A stretch of DNA of 64,000 bases, taken from Nemertoderma westbladi (Eukaryota > Xenacoelomorpha > Nemertodermatida > Nemertodermatidae). Shown one piece after another: positions 22,506 through 32,400 of this stretch; within the stretch, counting starts at the first letter, position 1; every line of letters starts with the position of its first letter. Under the pieces are notes generated by a model. That model ran no database searches and had not been told where the DNA came from. It saw nothing but the letters and a program-made list of their open reading frames with translations. Both the position numbers and the translations under genes were made by a program. Location of the stretch: assembly GCA_032718475.1 (NCBI GenBank), contig JAUCBJ010007701.1:1-64000 (forward strand), read 5' to 3'.

Positions 22506-23190
22506 TGGCGTCCAGAGAACCAAAACCTCTAGCTGTAGATAAACTACACAAACAAATAATAGAACAGCTATTCAAATCAATAACACAGACTAAAACAGTA
22601 CTGTTACTACGAGGCCCAAAACCACGAACACCTGAGATAAATAGCCTAAGTTTAATCTTAAACAATAAAATAATTGACCAATCAACAGAAATTAAATATC
22701 TGGGGGTTATTATAGATAATAAAAATCGATACAGTTTGGGGTAGAGCGGGTTGACCACAGATGACTAATGAAATGAATAACAACAGTTATTACAAGAGAG
22801 ACCCAGACTAACATCAAACAAAAGTTTCCACAATTGTATGTTGTATCAAGAAAATGATTACCACGCCGGTGACGATAGCGCGAGAATTCCTCCATAATAA
22901 AATATCATGAAAGGAACAGCTACATACAACCCAGCAATAAATGTTTATGACAATATCATTACTAAGACAGATAAAAGGACAACTACCTCTATTAACGAAA
23001 CTAATGCTGTATAAAACACTCGTAATGCCCTACCACAATTAAATACAAAATTATGCTCTCCGTATCATATAAAAAAAATACAAGAAAGCACTGGAACTGA
23101 ACTAAGAACAGTTACAAGACTTCCACACTTAACGCCCTATGAGTGTTCCACTCAACAAAATATCTTTATTCCAAAATTGTAACATTACTC
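22506..23190 (+). pseudogene. Jockey/R1/I-type LINE reverse transcriptase remnant
   Basis: One frame reads KTVLLLRGPKPRTPEINSL followed by TEIKYLGVIIDNKNRY, the classic post-palm block of Jockey/I/R1 group reverse transcriptases. Further on, in another frame, RQIKGQLPLLTKLMLYKTLVMPY matches the thumb (LxLYKTLxxPxxxY). Several stops and shifts are present. The catalytic palm is missing, so this is a short 3' part of the RT. Confidence 0.72.
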
Positions 23191-23293
23191 AACGTCGTTA
23201 GTATTAACATCGAATTGTTATTTAGCACTTTCCAACTTTCTAGGATATTACAGCATTGTATTGGCCTGTACATTTAGTATTTTATTTGGTGTA

Positions 23294-23382
23294 ATTGTTT
23301 ACGTGGTAACCCACGACGGCGTTAAGTAATGTCCACTAAGGGGACATTACTTAACGCCGTCATTGGATACCACGCAAACAAT
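23294..23382. repeat. Near-perfect hairpin, 40-bp arms
   Basis: The left arm 23294-23334 ends GACGGCGTTAAGTAATGTCC and the right arm 23342-23382 starts with its exact complement. The loop is 7 nt. The outer arms (ATTGTTTACGTGGTA / TACCACGCAAACAAT) have one mismatch. It is probably a tiny MITE or foldback remnant. Confidence 0.88.
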
Positions 23383-23654
23383 AGGTGGAAATTTTCGTGA
23401 CAGCCAAATAGTCCTACTGCATTACCTACCGGTAGGCGGGGTAGAGCTATTAATAACCACTAGGGCCTAGCTATATTATTATTAACATGGCTCCAAACGC
23501 CACCATAAATATAAGCTAACTTATTTATAACATAATTTATGTCATTTTTATATTTATTTTTACAGGAAATAATATAATTTGTGCAGTTTATATCACTTAT
23601 AATGTATATGTGCAATCATTTTGTAATGTTAAAATTTTGGAATAAAACTACATA

Positions 23655-23787
23655 CATACTTGTTGCAAAGTACTTTACAGTGTTCTGATCCTCGTGGCTT
23701 TATTTTCAATCACTCACTAACGTTCGTTTCTGTAACAAAGCCACTTTGATCATCACACTGTAAAGTGCTACTTTAGACACAAGTATG
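23655..23787. repeat. Inverted repeat, about 48-bp arms
   Basis: CATACTTGTTGCAAAGTACTTTACAGTG (23655) pairs with CACTGTAAAGTGCTACTTTAGACACAAGTATG (ending 23787), and GTGGCTTT pairs with AAAGCCAC inside. The spacer is about 35 bp. It is a MITE-like relic. Confidence 0.75.
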
Positions 23788-24376
23788 TAAATAGTTATTA
23801 CAGGTACATGTTAGATCTGATTCCTGCATTCCACACGGCTTCCTTTTATTGACCAACTAAAAAACACCACATAGCAAATAAATATTAGAACCAAGACAAT
23901 AAAAATACTTATGATTCGAAACAAATATGGTTACAATACATTCCTAATATCAGCAGCCAAAATGTATAACTCGCTCTATAACTATAAAAATAACTATAAC
24001 TCTATGTTAATGACACACTATAGGATATTATTACTATTACTATATTAATATGGATACTATTATGGTACACTTATTGCAATTATCTCCATAAATATAAATA
24101 ATCTACGAGATGGTATAGTAATAATGTAGTTAATTTCCATTTTACTAGTTTGAGATAGTTAGCCCGGTTGGAACATGATCTTTTTAATTTTCAGTTGTGC
24201 GGTAATTAATTGTTACTGTTTAACCTGCCTACCCGTACTTAATTATTCAGATATAATTACAAACTTCAAAAACAAGAATTAAATCTAACAAATAATCATG
24301 AAGAGTTTATATACAATAGTTTGAGTTAGTATTTCCACTCCTTCCCTGTTGTTACTTGGCATTACACCATACAGTT
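23788..24376. other. AT-rich non-coding stretch
   Basis: No gene or recognisable element was seen. Confidence 0.45.
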
Positions 24377-24786
24377 TCACATACGTAAACCTAAGGGGAT
24401 TCCAGCACCATGCTCTGCCCCAATACTACGCCACTTTGTCCTCGACGCCCTTAAGCAGGCACAAGTTGCCCTCAGGACCCCAAACGAGAGGCGCGCTCTC
24501 ACCCATCCCATGACACAGCTGTAAGGCTTTGCCAATTTCTTGGATATTTTATTTGCCAATTTCTGGCCTGTCGGCCAGCCTCTATAACGCAATGGAGTAC
24601 TCAGGGGCGAGCAAGCCATCCACCGTTACCACAAGAGGGGTAAAATCGACCTGACGAAGGGCACAGGCGTCGTGGTATTTCGTCTTCTTCTCATGCTCAG
24701 CATCAATCAGTATGGAGGCCGCCAGAAGCGACTCGTATGAGGGGGCACGAGGGTCAACGTCCCGAACATCGAATAATGCCCGTCTC
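24377..24786 (-). pseudogene. C-terminal fragment of the nuclease-like retroelement family
   Basis: On the minus strand from 24784 one frame reads RALFDVRDVDPRAPSY, AEHEKKTKYHDAC and VDFTPLVVTVDGLLAPEY. After a stop and shift near 24610, another frame reads KPYSCVMGWVRARLSFGVLRATCACLRASRTKWRS (24530-24420). These are consecutive blocks of the C-terminal domain found at 3061-3636, but from a clearly different subfamily (VDGLL...CLRASR instead of ATGG...RSAI). The upstream part is missing, and the fragment ends at the edge of the 5' LTR of the BEL/Pao element. Confidence 0.75.
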
Positions 24787-24910
24787 TATAGAATTATATT
24801 CCCTAAATGCCGTGGATTTTCAAAATTTTATTTTTATTCGAATTAACTTTGTAAAGATTGCTTTGAGTTCTCATTCGTATTGGTTCTATCATTTGTACAT
24901 CTATCGGTCA

Positions 24911-24987
24911 AGTGGTTCAGTAGCTCAGTCGGTAGAGCGTTGGAAATTATATGTGTAGTAGGTATTGAGTTCAAATCCTAGTAAGTG
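24911..24987 (+). other. tRNA-like block with pol III A and B boxes in the LTR
   Basis: TAGCTCAGTCGGTAGAGC is a perfect tRNA D-arm/A box, and GAGTTCAAATCC, placed about 40 nt later, is a good B box. The D stem (GCTC/GAGC) pairs, but the anticodon, T and acceptor stems do not pair well, so this is not a working tRNA. It looks like the head of a tRNA-derived SINE captured in U3. The same block is at 41453-41529 in the 3' LTR. Confidence 0.6.
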
Positions 24988-25157
24988 CGAATTATTTTTT
25001 GTGTAGAATTTCAACTCATTTAAATTAACCGCTACAAATTAATTGCATTTGTCTGTACCAATGAGACTGTAGTTATTTGATTGTAACCAATGTCGTGCAA
25101 GTTATATATTAGCTGGACCAATAGCTATCTTTAAAACCTTGTTAGAACCCATAGAAC

Positions 25158-25204
25158 AATCGAGAATTTTCTCGATTGATTGCAGCACAAATTCGCTATA
25201 TAAA
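25158..25204 (+). promoter_or_regulatory. LTR core promoter: palindrome plus TATA box
   Basis: A perfect 20-bp palindrome (AATCGAGAATTTTCTCGATT, 25158-25177) is followed 19 bp later by TATATAAA (25197-25204). The palindrome contains AGAATTTTCTCGA, close to the heat-shock-element pattern GAAnnTTCnnGA. AATAAA lies at 25341-25346, about 140 bp downstream, so the R region should start near 25230. The same layout is repeated in the 3' LTR. Confidence 0.6.
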
Positions 25205-25340
25205 GGTGCGATTTGTTCATTAGTTAACACACAACAATATCCTCTATCTTATATCTCAATCTTTCTCAGATTATCTTATCAATATTCTGTCGTGCTTAGT
25301 TTATTCTCAGATTACATTGTATTATAATTGTATCTTCTGT

Positions 25341-25346
25341 AATAAA
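25341..25346 (+). terminator. LTR poly(A) signal AATAAA
   Basis: Located downstream of the LTR TATA box at normal R-region distance; the copy in the 3' LTR (about 41883) would end the element transcript. Confidence 0.6.
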
Positions 25347-26693
25347 GTCAGAATATTCTCTCAGCTTTTCTATCTGTTTTACTATGGATTCACTACGGTG
25401 AACAAACTCAGGGACAGGATGGCCGGCTAGAGATCGGGCCGCAGCAATGAACGGGAACATCACGGGAATGTAGACGAGAGACAACCCGCAATACCATTTA
25501 GAGTTATTCGCCCATCGCCTGAAAGGTTAGACAGCGTTCGATCCTTGCTACCTAAGTATAAGACCAAAAGATCAAAAGGTAGACGTAGTGACACGCTGTA
25601 AGCCCAAAATTACATCATAGGGACTGTACTGTCTTGATTCAGGAAAACCCACAGTAGACCTTCACATTCCTACGGGGGAGGGAGAGCGCAGGCAGATACT
25701 AGTACGCAGATAAGACGTAGGCACACCGGTACAAGGCATACAAATGGTTAGGGTGCAGCAAACTGTACGCTTAACTATTGCTAAGTACAGGTGCGTGTGC
25801 GACTATTTGCAGTACGACAGTGTCCATTGCATTAGAACTTGTAGGTTAGGGGGTTGCTGTGTTTTCACCTGAATTGGGATTGTACCGTTCAGGCGGTAGG
25901 GCAGTTTACACTAGGCGCAAATAAATTGAGGCTATCAGGGATATACTAACATCTACCGTGTCCCCGCCAACGCCCTAATAGGAAGTTACCCGGACTACCT
26001 GGGTGACTAAAATTCTAGATAGGAGCCAGGATAGCTATTAGTAACTGTACGCCTACAGTAGTAAACTAACACATCTCTTCTTAGTATCAGGGACCTGGTA
26101 CCTAAAATTGCCGAATTCTGGGCGTAGTATTAACCTTATGCCTGAATTTGAGTCCTGGAAATACGCAAGAGGGGAAGGAACCTTATCATTCGTGAGTATT
26201 GGACCTACAAGTTACAAAATTAGAATATTCATAAAATGCACACCGTACCCAGTAATTATATATGTGAAGGAGCAAAACTGTTTTGACCGTTCAGAATTAA
26301 CACACGCGCGTTAGAAATTATTTACACCTCGAAATATATAAAATTAACTTTGTCCGTACTGTGCTTTGCCCGCTAGTTAGACATCTCCAAATCTCTGCCT
26401 GTACCTAGCTAGCGTCTCTTCGCCCAACCATATAAATCACACCGCGGCAAGGTATACGAGCCCCTTAGTCCGTCAGTGAGTCAGCCTGATTTTAGGATTC
26501 GCTGCGCGGGATTTGTTTTATCGAAGTTTGTCTGCTCGTAGACTGTTTTCTGCCTCACCGGTTATAAGAGATCGATACTGCAATATATTCGTTTACTTAG
26601 AGTTTACTGTTTTGGTGAGAAGGTCGGATTTATGATTTGATTTACAAACTTTACAGTAGGATATTGCAGGTATTGTTACCGTCTCTTCCAATA

Positions 26694-27502
26694 GTAGGAA
26701 TGTGTTTTACTGAGCTACGGTTCGGTAGGACTAAAGTTATTTGAAAATTTTGTATTTTGAGGTAAAAAATTTATATTTGATTAGCTAAGTGCTAATTTTG
26801 AAATAAAAATTTGATTTGAACCGCGTGTAAAATATTTTTGGAATTGAATACCGGTGTTTAAAAAGGGTTTAAATACCATATTGTACCGGTACAAAATTTT
26901 TCGTAAAGTAAAACCTAACTCTTTTGTTTTTCAGGATTCAGAACTCATTTCTAGACTGTAACGGGAGCAAGACCGTGTTTAGCAAGTTTGGGAGATAGAT
27001 AACTCAACAACTTTGGTTGGGAAAATCGCGTTTCGTCCGCAACGTTAAAAACGGAAAGGTTCACGTTCGGTTTGTATCTGGGAATCTGTTTTTCTGGAGA
27101 ATTATTGGAGTGGGTGAGTTCGAAAAGTTGCATAAATAAGTTAGGCATTACCGTATTAGTTAAAATTATTGTGGGTTCCACTGTCTCAAGTATTTATGCA
27201 TTCCGTATGATTTCTTTGTTCATTGCTGAATTAGTCCGTATTATTGTATTTAATTTACCTTTTGATAACGCATATCGTTATCCGATTTATTTGTTATAAA
27301 ATTGGCCGCTAGGCTAATTTTATTATATACTTACTCCGTGACATTTATTTGCTGTAAAATTGGCCGTTTAGGCTAATTTTATCCATCTGCTATAAAATCG
27401 GCCGGTAGGCTAATTTTATATGACTGTAACTAGTACCGTTTAGATAAAATACGGTAAACTCGATACTTTGACACTCACTTTACTTGACTTACAACTACCG
27501 AA
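26694..27502 (+). other. Untranslated leader of the BEL/Pao element
   Basis: About 0.8 kb between the 5' LTR and the first ORF. No primer-binding site starting TGG could be seen. Its main feature is the three hairpin repeats at 27296-27419. A minus-strand open stretch (26951-27181) and a plus one (27072-27299) show no family features. Confidence 0.6.
27296..27419 (+). promoter_or_regulatory. Three tandem stem-loop repeats in the leader
   Basis: ATAAAATTGGCC-GCTA-GGCTAATTTTAT (27296-27323), a GTTTA-loop variant (27354-27382) and a GGTA-loop variant with one changed stem base (27392-27419). Each is self-complementary, with an A/T-rich outer stem and a GGCC/GGCY inner stem. The loops vary while the stems are kept. 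Position just before the Gag-like start suggests an RNA packaging, dimerisation or translation signal; that is inference. Confidence 0.7.
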
Positions 27503-29482
27503 ATGAGTGACAAACAAGACTATACAAAGAATACACCTACCGACTATGACTCGTGTGACGCGGATAAGTCAGCAGCGGAAGGACAACAGGGGAAGACTCG
27601 CGAGCCTACCAAACCTACACCGTGTGCGTCACCAGTACATCCAACGGGAGTACCGGATGCCGTAGTACGAGGCGACGGCAGGACCGAGGACTTTCTAACT
27701 GTTCCGCAACCTAGATACAGGGAAACGGAAATGGTAAGTTCAGCAGGAAGCACAGAAAGTGTGGTTAGAAGCGTCGGAGGATATATGGCGCATATAACCA
27801 GGAGTATTGGGGAAGGCCAACGCACATTAGACGAGTTGACCGCTCCGATGTCTCGATTCGAGTTCTACACCCTCCAGGTTAGAGTGCAAACTAGAGTACA
27901 CAAGTCCGTAGATAACCTAATTGGTCTACAAGATCTAGCTAGACAGAGACAGGACATGGATACTCAACTTAGAATCCTCGAGAAACTAATGATCGCTAGA
28001 GAGAAACTGATTCAGTTTAAGTCGACGATTAGACAGATACAACAGGAACAAGCGGACCAGTTGTTAGGTGAGTCAGTTTCGGACGAATTATTACAACCCG
28101 AGGAAGAACAGGAACTGTACCGACTGGATGGACAATTGAAACACCTGACGGACCACTTACGCATGTGCGGCGAAGACGTCGGCAATTTGGAAACCGTGCC
28201 GGAATATACGAGGGAAACTTCATTCGCACAAATCGAATCGGCACCGGGAACACTAAATCAATCGCTGGTAAGTATTCGTAGCGAAATCTGCGAGGGAAGT
28301 ATGGTCACGTCAGAAGTTGCTCGACAACAGCAAGAATTCTACCAACAACAACGAGAAATCGAGGAACAAGCTCAACTTCTAGTGATGCAGGCAGCAGTAG
28401 AGGAAGAGAAGCTGCGCGTTGTAAATGTAGCGAGAATCTCTCATCTACAGGAACAAGCTGAATTAGAAGCAGCTGAAGTAGAAAGGTTAGAGGTAGACAT
28501 CGCCCAACAAACGGCAGCGGTTGATTTAGCGCAACGAAACGCAGCGGTCGAGTTAGAGCGACAGATGGCAGCGACTGATTTGGAGCGACAAAACGCAGCG
28601 GCTGATTTGGAACGACAAAACGCAGCGGCTGATTTGGAACGACGAAACGCAGCAGTCAAGTTAGAGCGACAAATGGCAGCGGCTGATTTGGAGCGACGAA
28701 ACGCAGCGGCTGATTTAGAGCGACGAAACGCAGCGGCTGAATTGGAACGATTCCCACAGGTAACTCATATGTTTGCACCAGTTACGACTAAGGAACCTGT
28801 TTCGATTGCGGGTAGTAGTAACATTTCTCCTATCCATGGTGCGACGGAACACAGGTTTGTTATTCCGGACGAGTTTACACCGCCAAGAGCAACGTCGTCG
28901 CCCATTCCGAAAGTCAAGGTAAGTAACCCACCGATTACGGATCGTAGTAGTTTATTGACCGGACCTGCGCTACTGACGACAAAACAGGTGAGTCCACCGT
29001 CGACACCTAAACCCGTTACACACTACGCTTACCCAATGACGTTTCGACCAACAAGGCCTTTGGATTCAAAAGCGGTCGTCCGACCACCGTTAAATCAGTT
29101 TACATCGCAATCTACGACTTCGAGGAAGACTTGTGAGCCTACCGAACAACGGAGAACAGTGGATACGCGACCGTTAAATCAGTTTACATCGCAATCTACA
29201 ACTTCGAGGAAGACTTGTGAGCCTACCGAACAACGGAGAACAATGGATACGCGACCGTTCAATCAGTTTACATCGCAATCTACGACTTTGAGGAAGACTT
29301 GTGAGCCTACCGAACAACGGAGAACAATGGATACGCGACCGTTCAATCAGTTTACATCGCAATCTACGACTTCGAGGAAGACTTGTGAGCCTACCGAACA
29401 ACGGAGATCAGTGGACGATGTTCCAAAACGAAACGTTAGAATTCGTACGACGCAACGGACGTCGACCACCATATCCAGATGA
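27503..29482 (+). CDS. BEL/Pao ORF1, coiled-coil Gag-like protein (659 aa)
   Basis: A hydrophilic protein that probably forms part of the particle. Residues 1-75 are acidic and proline-rich; 110-250 are helical with heptad-like patterns (LRILEKLMIAREKLIQFK); 335-420 hold a 9-residue repeat (DLERQNAAA type, 27 bp, about 28500-28750) that should form a long coiled coil; 430-520 are Pro/Ser/Thr-rich; 525-640 hold a 28-residue repeat (84 bp, four copies, 29101-29420). The start ATG at 27503 follows the hairpin leader and is the first in frame. BEL Gag normally carries DUF1759 and zinc knuckles in the same frame; here those are in the next ORF, in the +1 frame, overlapping from 29301. A frameshift, natural or mutational, must join them if one polyprotein is made. 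Confidence 0.8.
   Translation: MSDKQDYTKNTPTDYDSCDADKSAAEGQQGKTREPTKPTPCASPVHPTGVPDAVVRGDGRTEDFLTVPQPRYRETEMVSSAGSTESVVRSVGGYMAHITRSIGEGQRTLDELTAPMSRFEFYTLQVRVQTRVHKSVDNLIGLQDLARQRQDMDTQLRILEKLMIAREKLIQFKSTIRQIQQEQADQLLGESVSDELLQPEEEQELYRLDGQLKHLTDHLRMCGEDVGNLETVPEYTRETSFAQIESAPGTLNQSLVSIRSEICEGSMVTSEVARQQQEFYQQQREIEEQAQLLVMQAAVEEEKLRVVNVARISHLQEQAELEAAEVERLEVDIAQQTAAVDLAQRNAAVELERQMAATDLERQNAAADLERQNAAADLERRNAAVKLERQMAAADLERRNAAADLERRNAAAELERFPQVTHMFAPVTTKEPVSIAGSSNISPIHGATEHRFVIPDEFTPPRATSSPIPKVKVSNPPITDRSSLLTGPALLTTKQVSPPSTPKPVTHYAYPMTFRPTRPLDSKAVVRPPLNQFTSQSTTSRKTCEPTEQRRTVDTRPLNQFTSQSTTSRKTCEPTEQRRTMDTRPFNQFTSQSTTLRKTCEPTEQRRTMDTRPFNQFTSQSTTSRKTCEPTEQRRSVDDVPKRNVRIRTTQRTSTTISR
28500..28750 (+). 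repeat. 27-bp repeat inside ORF1 (9-residue coiled-coil repeat)
   Basis: About nine units of GCAGCGGCTGATTTGGAACG plus ACAAAAC or variants, in frame. They encode DLERQNAAA and relatives (KLERQMAAA, ELERQMAAT). Confidence 0.9.
29101..29420 (+). repeat. 84-bp repeat at the Gag/Pol frame change
   Basis: Four units with GGAAGACTTGTGAGCCTACC at 29124, 29208, 29292 and 29376, exactly 84 bp apart. Each encodes 28 residues in the ORF1 frame and stays open in the +1 frame, where the next ORF begins (29301). Confidence 0.93.
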
Positions 29483-32400
29483 TAGTAGTACTTCGAGCGA
29501 ATCGGATTACCCGAAACGCGAGGTATTTAGAACAGGGGCGGCCGATGAATATAAACGCGAGCGTTCAGACAACTCCTTTGCAGACAATCCTCCACAGAAT
29601 ACACCAACACAGAAGGCGTTACAACCAACGGACGCAATTAGTACACAACAGTTCGCCGACATCCTGCGACCAGTTGTTAACAAGTTGGCTCAGATCGAGG
29701 AACGTCTGGAGGAAGGTTACACCGACAGTTCGAGAAATTCCGAATTCGAACACAATAGACACCCGAAGGAACCACAAAGACCGGTACCTTCAAACCCCAC
29801 ATCGTATCAGGGAAAAGCGCCAAGAAGGGATATCAACCAGATTACCAACCAAGGACGCGAAACTCTGAACGTTGCCGAGGAGATAGCGAAATTCGCAGCC
29901 AGACAAGGATTGCCGGTACAACAACCACCGAAGTTTTCCGGTAGCTCAAAACACTGGCATACTTTCGTAGACTATATCGAATCCCAGATCGCCGTGTGCG
30001 CCTTTACATCACGGGAGAAGTTCAATTACCTGCTCCAAACGTTGTCAGGAGAACCTAAACGTTTGGCGGAGACTTTCGTCGGTGTACCGGACGCTTTCGA
30101 ACTAGCGTACGATCGTTTAACTTCGATATACGGAGGTACAGTTAGTATGGCCAGGTCAGTAATAGAGGAACTCTGTAAGGGAGGGGCTATCACTAAACCC
30201 GTCGACTTACTAAAACTAGCTGACGAGATCAAGAACGCTATCACTACCTTAAGATCAATTGGACAACTTGATTACGGGAATACCCCTACAGTCCTATTAA
30301 AGATAATAGGACGACTCCACCATCGACTTCGTCGGGAGTGGAGGAAGGTCGAATACCAGCGAGAAGAGCGGGGAGGATTCTTAAAATTAGAAGATGTGTA
30401 CCTTTTAATATCCAGGGAGGCGGTAGTAGAAACTCGATCTAACTACACCGACCAGCACATCGTGGCAGAAGGGATCACATTGCCATCCTCCAACCGACAA
30501 AAACCCCAGACAACATCCACTAAGACGGCCACTTACACCACACCGACGGAATCACGACAATTCTCGGACAGTAGTAGGGTATCTGCGCCCATTGGGACAA
30601 AACAGACGAGACAACAACTCGGTACCGACTTCAGCGGCTGCCAATACTGTGAGCATCTAGGCAAGCGGTATATCGGTCACAAGTTACGAGGTTGTCGACA
30701 ATTTCGCGAGTTGAACTCGGAAGAACGACGGCTGCAAATACGGCCATTGGACTCTTGTTGGCGGTGTACGCGACACGGACACGTCCGTAAAGATTGCCCA
30801 AATACCGACACTTGTCCATCCTGTGGACGCAACCACGACGGTCTGCTCCACACAGACAGCCACACGCCGACGAAACGCTTCGCCAGGGAACACCCGGAAG
30901 CAGCAGCGAGATGTGATGCGGCTTACCGAAAACGAGAATCGAAAACGACTCCAACCTTCGTGACCCATATTGAGGATTGCTTCTCAGAACAATCCGGATC
31001 GTCGGACGAAGAATCAGAAGACGACGACGAATATTCCAATGGAGACGAACAACCGTCGATCGCGCTTCTGACCACCGACCAACTGAAGGGATTCAGTGTA
31101 ATCCCGATTAAGATCACTGGCACAAAGGGGAGTAAGAGGATCTACGCGATTCTAGATTCAGCCTCATCTCACAGTTACGTGGATGAAAAGATAGCTGACG
31201 TCGTGACGGATCTCAGACAAGGTAAGCACGTCAGTTATACAGTAAGTAGTATGCACGGACAGCGTGCAATACCAGTGACACGAGTTAAGTTGGACTTAGA
31301 CTCTCTTCTTCCGAAATCGCAACACAGCGAGAGGGAGAGGTCTTTGTTGCCCTTTAAAGATCTAACCTTTGCGGCTACGAAGGACTTTAGTAACCTACTA
31401 GGTCCAGTGCCGGAACAATCTCTAGAGGACCGTAAGTATTTCAGACACCTTGGTGTACCCGAATGTCCTGTCAATTATAGATCGGTAGCAATGCTGATCG
31501 GGACGGACCAATTCAACCTACATCAGGTGTGGGAAACTAGACCATCGGCAGTAGTAGCGGGAAACGCATACGCATGCAGAACGCCGATAGGGTGGTATAC
31601 TCGAGCGCCTGTGCGCACACTAGACGTAAGTGACGAGGAAGACGATGTACAGAGTACATGTAGTTTATTAACTACAAATTCAATTCATTCCTTTTCACAC
31701 GACGTGAACCATACTACACTACAGTCGACAAAACATGACAGACGTGTAACTAGTATGATAAGTCACAAGGAGCAGCTAACCCACCAGGTAAGTTTAGAAC
31801 TTGGGGAGAAGACGAGTCAGCTAGAGATTCCATCGACGACAGATGATAGGCTTGCGAGTCTACCTACCCCAATAACCTCAACAGTGCCCGTCGATATCGA
31901 TGATGACGCGTTGAGAAATCATCAGTTGGAACAAGCCGCATTGGACAAAGAATTAACGGAGAAGACTATCAGGTGGTTAGAACAAGATACAGCTGAACCT
32001 GGTAGCTACGAACCTTGTATGTCGGAACAGGAGAAACAATCTTTGAAGATCATGGAAGATACTATCCACCAGACGAAAGACGGACATTATGAGGTAGGGA
32101 TGTTATGGCGTAGCCAAAGCCCTAAACTCATAAACAACTATCCACTAGCCTTGAGACGTCTACACTCAATACGGCAACGTCTATTAAAGGACGAGAAAGC
32201 CCATCTGCAGTACAACACTCAGATGGAGACGTATTTGACTAAGGGATACGCTATCCGAATGACTAACCCGGAGATAGTGACTGACCAAACATATTACTTG
32301 CCACATCACTATGTGAGACACCCCGACAAACCAGATAAAGTACGCGTAGTCAATGACTGTGCGGCTCTGTTTGAGGGAATGTCCCTCAATAGTGAGTTGA

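Larger units (their letters stand above)
24787..26693 (+). repeat. 5' LTR (1907 bp)
   Basis: Matches 41329-43235. Differences I could see are CCTCTATC/CCTATATC (about 25243), CTGTTTT/CTATTTT (about 25376), TTCATAAA/TTCGTAAA (about 26230) and CTGCCTG/CTGTTTG (about 26397, two bases). The edges are set by where identity stops; they do not show the usual TG...CA, so they may be off by a few bases (AATTATATTCCC and TCTTCCA are alternative ends). U3 holds a tRNA-like block and a TATA box, and AATAAA follows. The part after AATAAA (about 1.3 kb) is very long for a U5. Confidence 0.93.

Noticed and set aside
24911-24987. A functional tRNA gene in each LTR
   Set aside because: A and B boxes are good, but the acceptor, anticodon and T stems do not pair; kept only as a tRNA-like block.
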